Shown: positions 1 to 12,615, counted from the first letter of the stretch. The stretch is 64,000 bases of DNA from Heliocidaris tuberculata (GCA_025618425.1 CM046842.1:23983792-24047791); one strand, 5' to 3'. Program-made: numbers and translations. The notes: generated by a model not told the origin, from the letters alone.

Positions 1-240
1 TGGAATGTGAGAGAGGGCAGACGAAAAGATGTAAATAGAGAGATAGGAGAAGGAAAGAGAATGGGAGATGGAGAGAGAGGAAGAGAGACAGAGAAAGAGA
101 AAAATCGACTTTCCAAGAGAAATGCACTCCTTCGATTTTTTTTCCCCTCGCCACTCTCTCTCTCTCAATGTGTGCATGGAACTTTTTCCAGTCGATTTTC
201 GGGGGATGACGAATGGAAAGAAAAAAAAAAGAAAATGAGA
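1..240. repeat. Purine-rich (GA) low-complexity DNA
   Basis: The first 240 bases are dominated by GA, GGA and AAAG words, with a short pyrimidine island near 140-165. A short open frame here (MREGRRKDVN...) only translates the purine bias, giving mostly R, E and K. No gene is supported. Confidence 0.7.
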
Positions 241-246
241 GAGAAA

Positions 247-254
247 TATAAAAG
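247..254 (+). promoter_or_regulatory. TATA-box-like TATAAAAG
   Basis: TATAAAAG is followed directly by GC-rich DNA (GCGCGCCGGG) and, about 30 bases on, by ordinary sequence. The spacing would allow a transcription start near 275-285, but no downstream exon is recognisable, so it may be chance in AT-rich DNA. Confidence 0.2.
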
Positions 255-540
255 CGCGCCGGGTTTTCGCAACTAAACTGAGGGGACAAGTATGGATTTA
301 TTTCGATTTTTCTTTAAAATCGTTACAACCAAAAGGTGTTCTCGCCAGCCAAATCAGATATACTGGATCTATAAGAGAAGTGTATAAAAACCAATGCTGA
401 AAAACGATTTTTGGCAGTATGTGGCTGTGTGTTACTGCGAGATGGAGCAGAGTTCTGGCAGGAGCTGTTCCGAGGAACAAAATTAGACCAGGGAAAATAT
501 TACTACTGAGGGGATGTGTAGTGGTGTGGGATATATGTGC

Positions 541-780
541 CTACGCGCAGGAAAGTGCGACGTTCCCGCAGTACACGGCAAGTTGGAATGTGTATTGTGT
601 CTCTGCGCGTGATGTACAACTGGAAGTAAGCGTGTATTGCAGCATTGTGTAATATGCAACTAATGGATAACGTTATACGCGCAAGAAAATATGACGTTCC
701 CGCAGGATTCCGCCGTTGGAATGTGTGTTGTGTGTGCACGCAATAAGTACATAGGTGGAAGTATGTGTGCAGCTCTGCAG
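541..780 (+). repeat. Diverged two-copy tandem duplication, period about 134 bp
   Basis: GACGTTCCCGCAG occurs at 559 and again at 693. Both copies sit between an ACGCGCA block on the left and GTTGGAATGTGTNTTGTG plus a GGAAGTA block on the right. The copies have drifted strongly but keep the same order of blocks. Confidence 0.6.
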
Positions 781-1107
781 AAATGTGTGTTCAAGTCGGA
801 TGATGTGCATCTACGGGATTACCTCGTAAAAATACGGGAATGGGACCAACTACATGTTGTTGTTGGGTTCTGTTTAGTCCCGAAAGGAAACATGAAGTTC
901 ATTTTGGAATTAAAAAAAACAAAAAACAAGAGCAAAACATCTGCACATTTGATGAGACTAACCGAATTGAGAGGGAGAAAAAAAAAACAGGAATATGGCA
1001 TGTCTACTTGCAGACCACACTTCATTCCCGCGGGAAAATGATGGACAAGTATCTCAGGAATAGCATATTACTGTATTACCACGTGCACGGCGGTCGAAGG
1101 GCGGGAA
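563..1107. promoter_or_regulatory. Cluster of E2F-like TTCCCGC motifs
   Basis: TTCCCGC lies at 563-569 and 697-703, the perfect palindrome TTCCCGCGGGAA at 1025-1036, and GCGGGAA at 1101-1107. E2F factors are known to bind TTTCCCGC-type sites. Two of the sites come from the tandem duplication. Function is inference only. Confidence 0.3.
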
Positions 1108-1272
1108 TATACCAGGAATTCAAGACGTCGTAATGAACTCCGGCTGGAAAAGCAAAATTCTTGCCAGAAAAGTTTTTACTACACGGTTGGGTTGAGCCAC
1201 ATAACTATGAGTATTACGTGTATAGGCCTACACCAGACACAATTAATGACCAATTTTAAGTATATGTATTAA

Positions 1273-1286
1273 GTTGCCATGGCTAC
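1273..1286. promoter_or_regulatory. X-box-like (RFX) motif
   Basis: GTTGCCATGGCTAC matches the known RFX palindrome GTTGCCATGGCAAC at all but one position. A similar motif lies at 7939-7952 and a perfect-spacing one at 16196-16209. Confidence 0.3.
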
Positions 1287-1669
1287 ATGCCTCAGTTGAA
1301 TTGAATTGAACAGGAATAAATGGAGACTTCGCAGCTCCTTGGTAGTCATGATGATAGAGTATATGCGGGCATTTTCGGCTGCATCGGGAAGCACATCCCA
1401 AACTAATTACATGTATTTCTGTTCCACTTATAAACAAAAATAATATCAGTTCAACAAAGTACAAATAATGTCAGATTCAAAGTGGCTGGAAGTTATCATA
1501 TTTTTGCACTCATTGCTTTAAGAACATCTGAATAGATGTAATTCTGTCGGTTTCAGACTTGACGGATTTGCGCAATAAGTGAGGTATTGTGAATAGGAAA
1601 GACCCGATGAATAATTATGCAAATGAGAATAGAAAAATGGATGCTGTGGCTAATAGTTTGGAATTGTTG

Positions 1670-2085
1670 TTAACCCTTTCAAGACAATTGACCACATTTT
1701 GTGGTTTGGCTCAATAACTTTTGATCCAGAGCTCTAAAAAATATACCAGATGCATGAGTAGAAAGAGCAAAATTTTCTGCACACACTATGTCCATTTTTA
1801 TTGCATGACCATATTGCGTTTGATGCCAGGAATTTTAAAAACAAGGATAAGCTTTGAGATCCTTAAATTGGCAACACATTGAGAGGTTTAAAATCATTGT
1901 TTTTCTTCAAAATTGGCAATTTCTTTCAACTATTCAACAAATTTCTAACCATGTATATTGTTTTCAAAGACATTACACCTTATTTGAACCATGTAGCACT
2001 AAAAGAAAAATATTATTGTTGCCAATTTGAAGAACAAAATGTGATCAATTTAGCCCTTAAATAATCCCTGTCCTGAAAGGATTAA
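1670..2085. mobile_element. piggyBac-like non-autonomous element (MITE) with TTAA target site
   Basis: TTAA (1670-1673) is followed by CCCTTTCAAGACA. At the other end TGTCCTGAAAGGA (2069-2081) is followed by TTAA (2082-2085). The terminal inverted repeats are about 13 bp with two mismatches. A TTAA duplication and CCC-starting ends are the known signature of piggyBac transposons. The 395 bp interior is AT-rich and has no transposase. Divergence between the ends suggests an old copy. Confidence 0.65.
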
Positions 2086-3400
2086 TGTGTGTATGCATCT
2101 GTTTTGAAAATGCTTTGTATTTGAAGTGTTTACATTCATGCGATCTCTGTGATATATTTTATTGCAATGTGTTCATTTTTCCCCTTACTTTTTTTTTTAA
2201 ATCAGAGGACGAAATTATTCAGTAACTATTGTTATATACTTTGAAAAATGACAATGAAATGAAATAAAATCTAAACCTGAAATCTGAAATCTGAAATTGT
2301 ACATTACTGTATTGATATTTTCTCTGTGCAGTTCTAATCTATACTGAAATTTTGTGGGCTCGGGATGTTTGTGTTGTTGTTGTTTTTTTTTGTATTTTTT
2401 TTTTTGGTTGTTGTTTTGTTTTGTTTTGTTTGTTTGTTTGTTTTTTCTTTTGGGGGGGGGGTTTACTTTCACTTTATTTGTCTGATTTATTATTTATATA
2501 ATTATTCTATGTTCTTTATTCAGGGCTTCACAAGAGAGCCCTGTATTACATAAAACAATTAAAACACAATGTAAAACAATTATATCACAGTAAAATATTA
2601 CAATACATAACAAAACAAAAACAAAAAATAGGTTAAAAGGGAAACAAATATATAATTATTTATCTATTGTTTTAAGTCATATTACCTGAATAACTGGTAT
2701 GTACTTATGTATAGTATGTTATGACTCGATGAGTGACCATGAATATTCGATTGAATCTGCACACCATTTTTATTGGGCCCGAAAGACTTAATTGAAGTAG
2801 ACAGCAGGGGAATCATAGTCCTGAATATAATATAACGATATTACTTTGTTGTTGTTGTTGTTGGTGTTATTGTTGTTGTTTTTGTGTTTTTGTGTGTGTG
2901 TTGTTGTTTTTTTTTTTGGGGGGGGGTGCTTTCACCATTTTGAGTTGAATATTCGAAACATATATGAGATGAAAAATAATTCATATTGCTAAGCTATCTT
3001 TTAACTGCTGTCAGATCTTCTCATGATCAGGATAATATATTCTGAGTATATCATGTGTATGGAGTATATTTTGGAAATTTAAAATCATAGACGGTAATAT
3101 TTATCATGATTACATGGATTCTGATTACTACAAATGTATTTTTACAAGCATGTCCAACATAGATGGGAAATCTCAAAAAAGGCATTTAAAATAATGAAGG
3201 ATAATACTGTTGCTAAATATTGGAGGGGAATATAATGTAAATTTATTCAGCAATAAATGGTCATACTTTTCAAACATGAAAATATACCCTACATGGGCAT
3301 CAGTCTTTTCAATGGAGAGAATAGAATAGGAAATATATGACGAAACCAAAATGAATAGATATATTTTTAGAATATATGAAGAAAATTAACACTACTTAAA
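2086..3400. other. AT-rich intergenic DNA with two TTG/T/G tracts
   Basis: No gene is seen. Two similar low-complexity tracts, about 2366-2461 and 2845-2931, run TTG repeats into a T tract and then into a G run. A 7-bp hairpin (CAGGGCT/AGCCCTG) lies at 2521-2543. The rest is unremarkable AT-rich sequence. Confidence 0.6.
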
Positions 3401-4455
3401 ACAAAGCATAGTGGCTTTTGATCGTATAAAGATATTTCCTTTCGAAAGCGAATTAGTTATTAATCTCAGAAACGTTACTCTCCATAACTCCTTTTTATGT
3501 ATAACTCAAAGAACAAGAAACATTAGGAAACTGAAAGGATTGGTGAATGTAAGAACAAAATTTGAAAGTGGAGCGGAAGACGGAAAGAGGGAGGAGAAAT
3601 GGCAGAAACCCCCCTGCAGGGCTTAGGGGTCTCTGGTTTCGTGCAGTCTCTTTCAGGTGGGAGAATTAATACCTCTCTTGCCCCAGGGAAGAGGGATTAT
3701 TATGAAGGCAAATCGATATCCATCAATATGTAATGAAGTAATTGTGTTCCTAATCGCCAACACGGTGCATTATAGAGTGCAAGCGCCGGGCCCAGCCGGC
3801 GTGAGTGAGTTTGGAGATGTCGTAGACGAGTAGCGAGATTGTAGCGGTGTATAATATGTGTGTGTAATGCAATGAATGATGATGATAGACTTGTGGGTGA
3901 TTTGTTATACCGCATTTTGTTCATCTCGCATTTGGCGCCGATTCTTTGCTTCGCGGGAATTAATAAAGTAAATTGTTATCCGATTAATTAAAATTTTCAT
4001 TCAGTATTCATTTCCATCTATTTTACTCTCTGTGCTGTCTATGATTTGTATTTATTTTTCTATTTCTCATTCCTTTTATATTGAAGATGTTGTTTTCTCT
4101 TATATTGAACCACTTCTATAATATTTTATTAATTATATAATGCCTTTCATTCTTCATAATTTTTTCCTTCAATATCCCTTTTCTCTCCTTCCTCGATTTA
4201 TCTTTCTTTTTTTTTGTCCCTGCATGATTTCTTTGTATTTTCTAAGAGCATTTTAAATGGATCTCCTAACACCAAATTTATAACTTCATAATCGTAGCTA
4301 AATTCTTTCGTGTTATTGAAAAATTCATTATAATGGAAAATGCCCAAATACAATTAATGTTATTCGTTATAATGCAGGTAACTGACACAGAAAATGCATT
4401 AATTTGCTGAATACGTTATGTAAAATATATGAACCCTCAGATTTATTTAGTCACG
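3401..4455. other. Intergenic, no gene seen
   Basis: A slightly GC-richer patch lies at 3600-3960, one ATCGAT at 3712, then strongly AT-rich, T-biased sequence from 3960. Nothing resembles an exon. Confidence 0.6.
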
Positions 4456-4458
4456 TAT

Positions 4459-4529
<71 letters not shown>
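4456..4529 (+). repeat. (TTTA)n microsatellite
   Basis: About 18 uninterrupted units of TTTA. Flanking sequence to about 4800 is rich in degenerate ATTT/ATTC words and looks like decayed repeat. Confidence 0.95.
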
Positions 4530-4530
<1 letters not shown>

Positions 4531-5150
4531 TCTTTTATATTTCATTCTATCTTATTTAATTCTATTCCCTTATTGGTACCTTTTTTTTAAATTCTAGTTT
4601 CTGTTATATTATTCAAGTCATTCATTTGTTTATTTGTAACTTATTCATTTTGTTTTATTTCATTCTACGGTTCATTTTATTCTATATTCATTCATTTGTT
4701 TATTTATTCTTTCATCTAATTTATTAAATTCTATTCCATTTATATTTAGTTATCTACTTGTTTATCTATTTATTTATACATATTTCTATTTATTGCTGAG
4801 GACTATTTATATAATGAAAGCGGTCAAAATACCTATACATACATGTAATATTAAGAGTAACCCGCGAACCAATTCCTGACAATCGCATACATATTAACTT
4901 GTTTTTTTTAAAGGAAACGTTTGGAAGTCATCATCAAAACAACTTGTGTAATTATTTAGGTGAAGTGAAGCAAAATTGTATATCACTTCTATCAAACAAA
5001 TTATGTAATTCATTTATTTATCTATATTTCACTTATTATCGTCACTGTAAATGACATTGTTGATCCAGAATCATTTTTTGATGCACTATTATAAACGTTA
5101 TTATAGTATGTTATCGATTTTTTTAATTTAATGAGTATATGGTATCATTA
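4530..5150. other. AT-rich intergenic DNA, no gene seen
   Basis: Degenerate TTTA/TTCATT words to about 4800, then unique AT-rich sequence. ATCGAT occurs once at 5113. Confidence 0.6.
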
Positions 5151-5154
5151 TCGT

Positions 5155-5187
5155 GCATTGTTATTTTTATTACTTTTATTATTATTA

Positions 5188-5255
<68 letters not shown>

Positions 5256-5465
5256 ATTGTTGTTGTTATAATTACTGTTGTTATTATTATTGTTATCATT
5301 ATTATTATTATTATTGTTGTTTTTTGTTATAATTATTGTTATTATTATTATTATTATCATCATTATTATTATCATCATTATTGTTATTATCATTATTATT
5401 GTTGTTGTTGTTGCTGTTGTTAACATCATTATCATCATTATTATATAATATTATTATATAATATA
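5155..5465 (+). repeat. ATT/GTT trinucleotide array
   Basis: An imperfect triplet array begins as ATT, changes to GTT (about 5221-5270), then mixes ATT, GTT and ATC units. It ends in an AT tract. Open frames read as poly-I/V on one strand and poly-N on the other, which marks them as non-coding. Confidence 0.95.
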
Positions 5466-5642
5466 TAATTTTGTCGTGATGTTCTTTATTCTTTCTTTTC
5501 CTTCCTTTTCTTCTTTTCTTTCATTTTTCCCCCCTCTGGGGAAATATTTCACATTTACTGAGTAGCAAAAAAAAAAAAAAAAAAATCCCTGGAAATTAGC
5601 AACTCCCTCTCGCTCTTGTCCCACCCCCACCCTTCTCCCCCC

Positions 5643-5730
<88 letters not shown>

Positions 5731-6179
5731 TCTTTTATTTACTTTATTTTCCTTCAGGAAATATTTGTGGGTTGTTTTTTTTTTCCTGAGCAGTAGGCCT
5801 AAGGGTCCCCTCAATTATTTTTCATTTATTTTTTAAATATTTTTTAAATTTTATTTTTTTTTTGCAACGAGTGCGTTCTGTCTCTCTCTCTCTCTCTCTC
5901 TCTACCTCTGTCTCTATTTCTCTATCTTTCCCTCACTTTCTAAATCCAGTACTCAAACACGGATACCCTCTCCTTAATACTCCCAACTACATCCAATCCA
6001 TCACTTCAGATGACAGCCCGAAATTAAGACGGGAAACAAAAACGAAAATATCGGCAGCCAAGACGGAAAACCTGACTAATTCTCTCCACAAGGAGAAAGA
6101 GGGTGCCCACTCAACTAATTTCACTTTAAGTACATATTATCATACATCATTCAATAAGCTTGTAGGAGACAATGATTGA
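5466..6179. repeat. Low-complexity block: A19, C17-(TC)n-(AT)n and CT tracts
   Basis: A run of 19 A lies at 5567-5585. Then comes a compound tract of C (5637-5653), TC (5654-5688) and AT (to 5726), then T-rich DNA and a (CT)n tract near 5880-5902. 5905-6179 is unique. A 105-residue open frame starting in the CT tract has no recognisable domain. Confidence 0.8.
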
Positions 6180-6520
6180 TGCGAAAACCGTGCTTAAACG
6201 CGCTGAAAAGGGAGGAAAAAAGTTTGTGGATTTATAACGCAAGAGGTTTGCTATAAAGTGAAGTATTTCGTGAGGCGCGCCGTGCGGTAGCAGCGCTTCA
6301 TGATTGAGCGTTCGAGCCGAAGCACCCGGCGCGAAGAGCAAGCAGCGAACCGCTCTACAGCACGTACGAAAAGCTGAAACTGTATTTTTGCTACTCTTTG
6401 CTTAATAATACCAAAAAATGGAGAGGGCTTAAAAACGAAAAGGGGAAGGGAAAATGGAAGCGTGAGAAACAGAACGAAAGATTCGCACATGTGACGAAGA
6501 TAAACATTGCTAGTCAATAC
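6180..6520. other. GC-richer island, function unknown
   Basis: About 6230-6370 is CpG-rich (GGCGCGCC and similar), unlike its AT-rich surroundings. The open frames across it on both strands show no domain. It could be a regulatory module or an untranslated exon; sequence alone does not decide. Confidence 0.35.
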
Positions 6521-7268
6521 AAGCGTTGGATATGTCTATAGAAATTAGCCATTATCCTTGTGCCTATGCGGAGTGTGAGCTTGTTGGATACATTTCATTT
6601 TTGTAATTATTATAGGATTATGAAAAAAATATGCTTTTTGTTTTCTCTTTTCCTCCCTCTTATCTAAGACGGAAGGAAATGAAAAGTACTAAGTAGCAGC
6701 AAATGAAATAGGATATGTGATCCCCTCTCCCCTTCTTCTTCTCTCTCTCTCTCTCTCTTTCTCTTTCTCTCTCTTTAATTGTATGTAAATGTTGACATAA
6801 TTATGTAGTTATAATGATTTAAGCCGACCCTAATTTAATATTAATAATTTTTGCATTGTCTGCCCACTTCTCTGTCTATAACTTTCATTTTAATATTATA
6901 GGAATAATAGCACTGTTAGCAGTTGAGTTACATTTTACTATTTTATTGACATGAATAATCTTTCTTTCATAAATTTGTTAATGTGCCTAATAAAATAATA
7001 TCCGTTGTAGTCCAGACAGCTTTCAAATATTGGAGGGTTTTGGAAAAGGGGCCTTTTATGAGGGGGGGGGGGGGTGATTTTCAAATTGACTATTTGCGCT
7101 CGATAGAAATGATATTCATGATTTACTTAATTTATTAAATCTGTTCTATGGACCTCTGCTCTGTGCAGGTGAGTCTGAAATAAGGTAGTGAATTGAATTG
7201 ATATGAAATGATATAGTGACCAGTTTTGCTGAAGGGAGCAACGGGGAACATTGATTTCCGACTGAATA
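6521..7268. other. AT-rich intergenic DNA
   Basis: Holds a (CT)n tract at about 6738-6772 and a G14 run near 7061-7074. No gene is seen. Confidence 0.6.
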
Positions 7269-7343
7269 GTTTCAGTAGCCTAGTGGTCGAAGGCATTGGC
7301 ACTTTACATGCCAAAGACCCGGGTTCGAATCCCGGCTGAAACG
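7269..7343 (+). tRNA. tRNA-like gene or tRNA-derived repeat head, anticodon TTA (opal/ochre class: reads UAA)
   Basis: It folds as a full cloverleaf by eye. The acceptor stem GTTTCAG/CTGAAAC is 7 bp perfect. The D stem is GCCT/AGGC, the anticodon stem TGGCA/TGCCA with loop CTTTACA, and the T arm CCGGG-TTCGAAT-CCCGG. The length is 74 nt plus discriminator G. The anticodon reads TTA, which would pair with the UAA (ochre) stop codon, and the base after it is C rather than the usual purine. No TTTT terminator follows closely. A SINE head or tRNA pseudogene is therefore more likely than a working tRNA; the intact stems argue that it is young. Confidence 0.55.
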
Positions 7344-7524
7344 ATTATCATGCCCTGTTCCTTGTAAAATATCCTTTAAGAAGACATTCCAAAATATAAT
7401 ATTGTATATAATACCAGGAAAGAATAATAGGAATAGAAGTTATTCGAGAAGTCATTACGTGCAATGTTATAGTCACAATCAACCACGGCAGCAACAAAGG
7501 TTTAGTTTATTTATTACAACAAAC

Positions 7525-7885
<361 letters not shown>

Positions 7886-8729
7886 TAGAAGAGGAAGAAG
7901 TAGCACACTTGATATTAGATAATGTTAATGAATAGCTCGTTACCATGGCTACAACCATGAGATTTAGTGACGTACTATGGAGTAGCGAAAAAGCTTTCGG
8001 TACCATTCATTTTTGTTTGGGCAAAAAAAATTGCTGTTATTGGATTTGGCAAAAATGAGACTACTGATGAGTCTGATAATTACCATTAAAAAGATAGCAA
8101 GAAAAGAGTCAAGATATAAAAGGAATTAATATCTCTAGTCACATGTGGAGGACACACACATACATAAACCCAGAAGGAGAGAGAGAGAGTGAGGGGGAGA
8201 GACAGAGACAGACACAGGAGGGGATATGGAAAGATATATAGACTATGATGAAGAGGTAGGGGGGGGGGTCCACGAAAGCAGTGATTTTCATCACCTTCTT
8301 CTACTCCTTGTATTTCATCCCTGATTAAATAAACACATAAAGAACCAAACCCGAAAATAAATCAAGTAGCCACGGTGCTAAATGGCCGCAATCAGATGCA
8401 TCCGACCATAACGACGACATCTCACATCCAGGCTTGGTTGAGAGGTAGAACAAGCGACAACATCTTCCAAAGAAAGTGAGAGAAGAGCGAAGGGGGTTAT
8501 TATTCAAAATCGTCCTTGTGAATGATATTTGACCTTGGTCTTGGCTTGGCATTGATTTTTTTGGTGACTGGCGTTGCGTAAAAAGGGAACATCTTTAGCC
8601 CCGAGGTTTTTAACAAATGAGGCAAAAGAATCCGCCTAATTCTGTCGCTCCAGTGAACTTAGTGTGTCAGAGTTGATGCGGGCAGAGGAATTTGGGACGT
8701 TTGGGGGCTGATTATTCATCGGGGTGCTG
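7886..8729. other. Intergenic, no gene seen
   Basis: Unique sequence with a short GA tract (about 8176-8200) and a G9 run near 8262-8270. It includes the X-box-like motif at 7939-7952. Confidence 0.6.
7939..7952. promoter_or_regulatory. X-box-like (RFX) motif
   Basis: GTTACCATGGCTAC keeps the central CCATGG and 14-bp spacing of the RFX palindrome, with a mismatch in the right half-site. Confidence 0.25.
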
Positions 8730-8962
8730 AAATGGTGGTAATGATGATGATGATGGTAGTGGTGGTGGATGGTGGATGGTGATTTTGATGATGACTGATG
8801 ACGAAGAGAAAGGAGATGATAATGATGATGACCACAATTGCTAGTATCATCCTCAGCCGCAGCAATAGGGGAGGCCTCAGCAACAGCTTTTGCAGCAGCA
8901 TCTTTATCATCTACATCATCTTCATCATTTTCAACACCATCATCACCACCATCATCACCACT

Positions 8963-9004
<42 letters not shown>

Positions 9005-9200
9005 TTCATCATCACTACCACCATTATCGTAAGCATCATCATCATCAATTCCAAACTTTTCATCATCACCACCACCATCTTCATCATTGCCAACACCATC
9101 ATCATCATCATCATCATTATTATCATCATTATCATAATTATCATCATAATTACCATCATCATCATCGTCGTCGTCGTCATTATAAGCAGCAGCAGTAGCA
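8730..9200. repeat. Imperfect (ATC)n/(GAT)n array
   Basis: GAT/GGT units on the left give way to ATC with ACC, TTC and GTC variants. The 267-residue minus-strand frame across it is a run of D with scattered G and N, driven by the repeat. It has unrelated ends and is not accepted as a gene. Confidence 0.92.
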
Positions 9201-9577
9201 AAGTCGTCATCACTACCAACATCATTACCATTAAGACCGCAAAAACCATCTTTACAAACGAGAAACATAGAAAATACTTGGATCAGGAGGCGAGGAGAGC
9301 TGTGCTCCATTTCTAGGCTTCTTTTTCTTTTCTTTTTGACATCCTTGTCGACACATTCGGCAGCTTGTCGGCACGCCATCAGCCCCCCCCCCCCCCCCCT
9401 CTTGTCAACCCCCTTCGAAGAGAGGTTGGTTACGTTCAATGCAATGAAAATGAATGTTATGTTTACTAACGTGGTGCATAAATTTAAGTAAATTTAGCTT
9501 AAATTTTGTGTTGTTTCTGTATAATACCGGATCTTCAGATTTAGGTTTGTGTGTGTGTCTTTTTGTTTTTGTTTTGT

Positions 9578-9609
<32 letters not shown>

Positions 9610-10060
9610 GTTTTCTTTTTTTAACAAGCACTTATCATGCTTATGTGATCATTTAGAGATGTAATGTGCTGAGGATTCGTTCATTTCTAATTCCCTTTTC
9701 CAGTATTTGCCTTTAATACCATTTATCCTCTTTTACACGTCTAACTCCTGTCTAACATGATACCCATGAAGTACCATGAAGGATTAACCACAATAATTTA
9801 GTGAAGAGGCAACTCCATTAAATTCCAAAACATCACTGCACAGCTAATCGTGTAACTTTTAAGTGTTTCGCTGCATTTTTATGCTGCGTTTACACGTCAG
9901 CTTCCTTGCAGACGATACAGGCCCCCGAAAAAAAAAAGGCTGGGGAAAAAAGGCGCGGGAAAATGCAGAGAACTGGAGCGTAAGACCTCAGCCAGCAATA
10001 TGTTATCGGCTGACGCGCTAAAAGCTAGTCAATCAGTCCACGCATGCGTGAGATGTTGTT
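9201..10060. other. Intergenic with C run and (TTTTG)n tract
   Basis: A run of C lies near 9385-9399 and TTTTG/TTTTTG units at about 9558-9612. Moderately GC-rich unique sequence occupies 9885-10025. No gene is seen. Confidence 0.6.
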
Positions 10061-10450
10061 CGTGATTGATAGAAGGTATGGAACAGAGAAGACAGAGAGA
10101 TGGAAGAGATGGAGAGGGTGACTGTGAGACAGGGGAGAGAGATGGAGAGACATTGTGATAGAAAGAAAGAAAGAGAGCTGGCGGAATGTCAGGTATAGAA
10201 CGAGAGAATGTTTTCTCACGTATCAACAACAGCAATAAAGCAGGACAGACCAGAAGGGTAAAAGGGAGAAACTTTGGTAGGGAAAGAAGAAGAAGAAGAA
10301 GAAGAAGAAGAAGAAGAAGAAGAAGAAGAAGAAGAAGAAGAAGAAGAAGAAGAAGAAGAAGAAGAAGAAGAAGAAGAAGAAGAAGAAGAAGAAGAAGAAG
10401 AAGAAGAAGAAGGAGGAGGAGGAGGAGGAGGAGGAGGAGGAGGAGGAGAG
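10061..10450 (+). repeat. GA-rich DNA leading to (GAA)n(GGA)n array
   Basis: 10066-10185 is GA-biased. A nearly perfect (GAA)n array runs 10285-10410 and turns into (GGA)n to about 10447. It is one of the longest pure purine tracts here and could form triplex DNA. Open frames are R, E, K or S homopolymers. Confidence 0.95.
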
Positions 10451-12352
10451 AAGCAGAACGAAAGAGACATTGACAAATTCTGAAATAAAAAATGTAAACA
10501 ATATACAGACATCAGGAGACAGTCAAAATATAATATTTTTCCTGAAAGACGAAGCTTTTTCATTATAAGGATGATCGTATATGGCAGGAAGATCAACAAA
10601 TGCAACCCATACTTTTACTTCATTTCTTTTTCAGTTAAAACTGTGCATATTGGGTAAAAATATGAGAAATTGTGAACGAAACAATACTTTGAAAGGGTAA
10701 CGTTTTTGGAAAATGAAGGGAGGTCATTATAGCAACGAGATAAAAAGGAGCGCTTCGCAATACCCCCTTTTTTATTGCACTTTCCTGGTTTCTTTAATTT
10801 GGCTTCATTTTTTTTTTCATCCTCCTCCTTTCTTCGCTCTCAACCCCCCCCCCCCCCCCCTCCTCTCTCTCTCTCTCTCTCTTTATCTAACTATATCTTA
10901 TTCTAAATCTTTCTTCTGCTTTTTGTATGTATTTCACATTCTCTACTTTAAACTTTGCTGTTTTCTGAATGATTCAAAGTTATTCCACGCTCGCTCAGCC
11001 GCGGTAAAGAATCTCATCGCAATTCATAGCATCGTAATTGTCTTCGATTTTTGAGGCTTGTTTCGAAGAAGAAAACAAATCTGAATAATTGCACCTTAAC
11101 GTTGTCTAATAGGGGTCTTTACAGGTTGATCCTTGTCAAATTTGTACTTTTCCTCCCTTATTGGATTTTCCTTATGATTTTCATAATCGTTAAATTGGCA
11201 ACTCGGGTATGTCAAGGGCCTCGTCAACTTTACGTGTGAATAGCAATGCTAGAATATTGTGCCTATAAGTAAACTTTTTTGGGGGAAATGTTGTATTATC
11301 TTGTTTTAGTACTTCATGTTTGTTTAATAGCCCGTTGACTACTGAATTCTATCATTCCAATAGGTTTAATACAGGAAGCATCCGGTTCTCGTGGGAAGTG
11401 GGTTAATAGTTGAGTGATTAACAGTGCCATTTGTTCACGACGGTTTATGTAGATTATTCTATCGAGCTTTCTTTCGCTCTAACTCAGAATCATTGCACTT
11501 TATTTCTCTCCCATAACTTTTTATCACCCCAACTTTCCTTTTTTTTTCCCCATGTTATTTTCTTTCTTTTATTGAATATTGGGGTGACTATAGAAAGGTC
11601 AATTAATCTCGTTTCTGTTCTTAAAGCGAAGGAAGTATGAGCACAACTTTGAATGTCTTTTCTTATGATTTCAACTAAAAGTGGTTCCGTTAGTTGAATT
11701 TGCAAAAAATACCATATGTTTCTCTCCATGCTATACTTATCTTTTATTATTTTTGTGCCTTCATTTTAACTAAAGATATCTAGCCAGACTTTCAGTTTTG
11801 CTCAAAGAGTCTAATGTTAATTATTGCTTATTCAATATCTATCCCTCTTTTTCATATTCTTTTTTTCCCTTGTCATGCTTGTAGTACCAAAGATCTAGGG
11901 AGAAATATTCCTGTTCCGAGCTCAACTAAAATTAGGAAAAAAATAACTAAATATTTCAACCCATCTCCCTCTTACTAACAAATCAAATGATAATATTTAC
12001 CGTCCCATGACCTCAGGCGTATAATTTGATTCTGATATTTATATTGCCTTCCATAACTAAATCTAGGAGTTTGAGGTTGTAGATGTCATAATTGAGTTAT
12101 TTTCCTAATAAATCCACCTGGTTTAATCCGATTCGTTATCGAATTTCCTCTCTTCTCGGAGAAGAATTATACGTTTACTGGCGAAATGACGCAAGTATTT
12201 ACTTCTCATTTATACTTCTCTTCTACTCTGTTTCTCTGCATTTTATCCTTTGTTTCTCCTATCGCTGACTTTTATCTCTTCTGTCTTTTAATCATAATTC
12301 TATCTTCCTTTTTTCAACTTCATTCCCCATGCCCCTTCCCCATCTCTCAATT
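10451..12352. other. AT-rich intergenic DNA, no gene seen
   Basis: Contains a C run at about 10846-10860 followed by (CT)n to about 10882. The rest is unique AT-rich sequence with no recognisable exon, RNA or transposon end. Confidence 0.6.
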
Positions 12353-12584
12353 CCCCCCCCCTCTCTCTCTCTCTCTCTCACGTTCTCTTTGTTAATGTTG
12401 AACTTTTCTCTCAGTTTCTCTTAGTATTTTTCTCTCATCACTCCTCTGTCCCTCTCTCCCTCCTCCCCCCCCCCTCCATCTCAATCACACTCTCTCTCTC
12501 TCTCTCTCTCTCTCTCCCTTTGTAAATTTTTAACTTTTCTCCAAGTTTCTCTCAGTGTCTTTCTCTTCTCACCCCCCCCCTCTT

Positions 12585-12615
<31 letters not shown>

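Larger units (their letters stand above)
255..1669. other. Intergenic, mostly unique sequence
   Basis: No exon is recognised. The stretch holds a diverged tandem duplication (541-780), four E2F-like motifs (563-1107), an E-box CACGTG near 1080 and an X-box-like motif at 1273-1286, listed separately. Short open frames show no family resemblance. Confidence 0.6.

Noticed and set aside
8636..9439. 267-residue minus-strand frame rich in aspartate
   Set aside because: Core is the GAT array; the ends have no family resemblance or splice context.
10186..10605. Poly-R, poly-E and poly-S frames
   Set aside because: Translation of the (GAA)n(GGA)n purine array.
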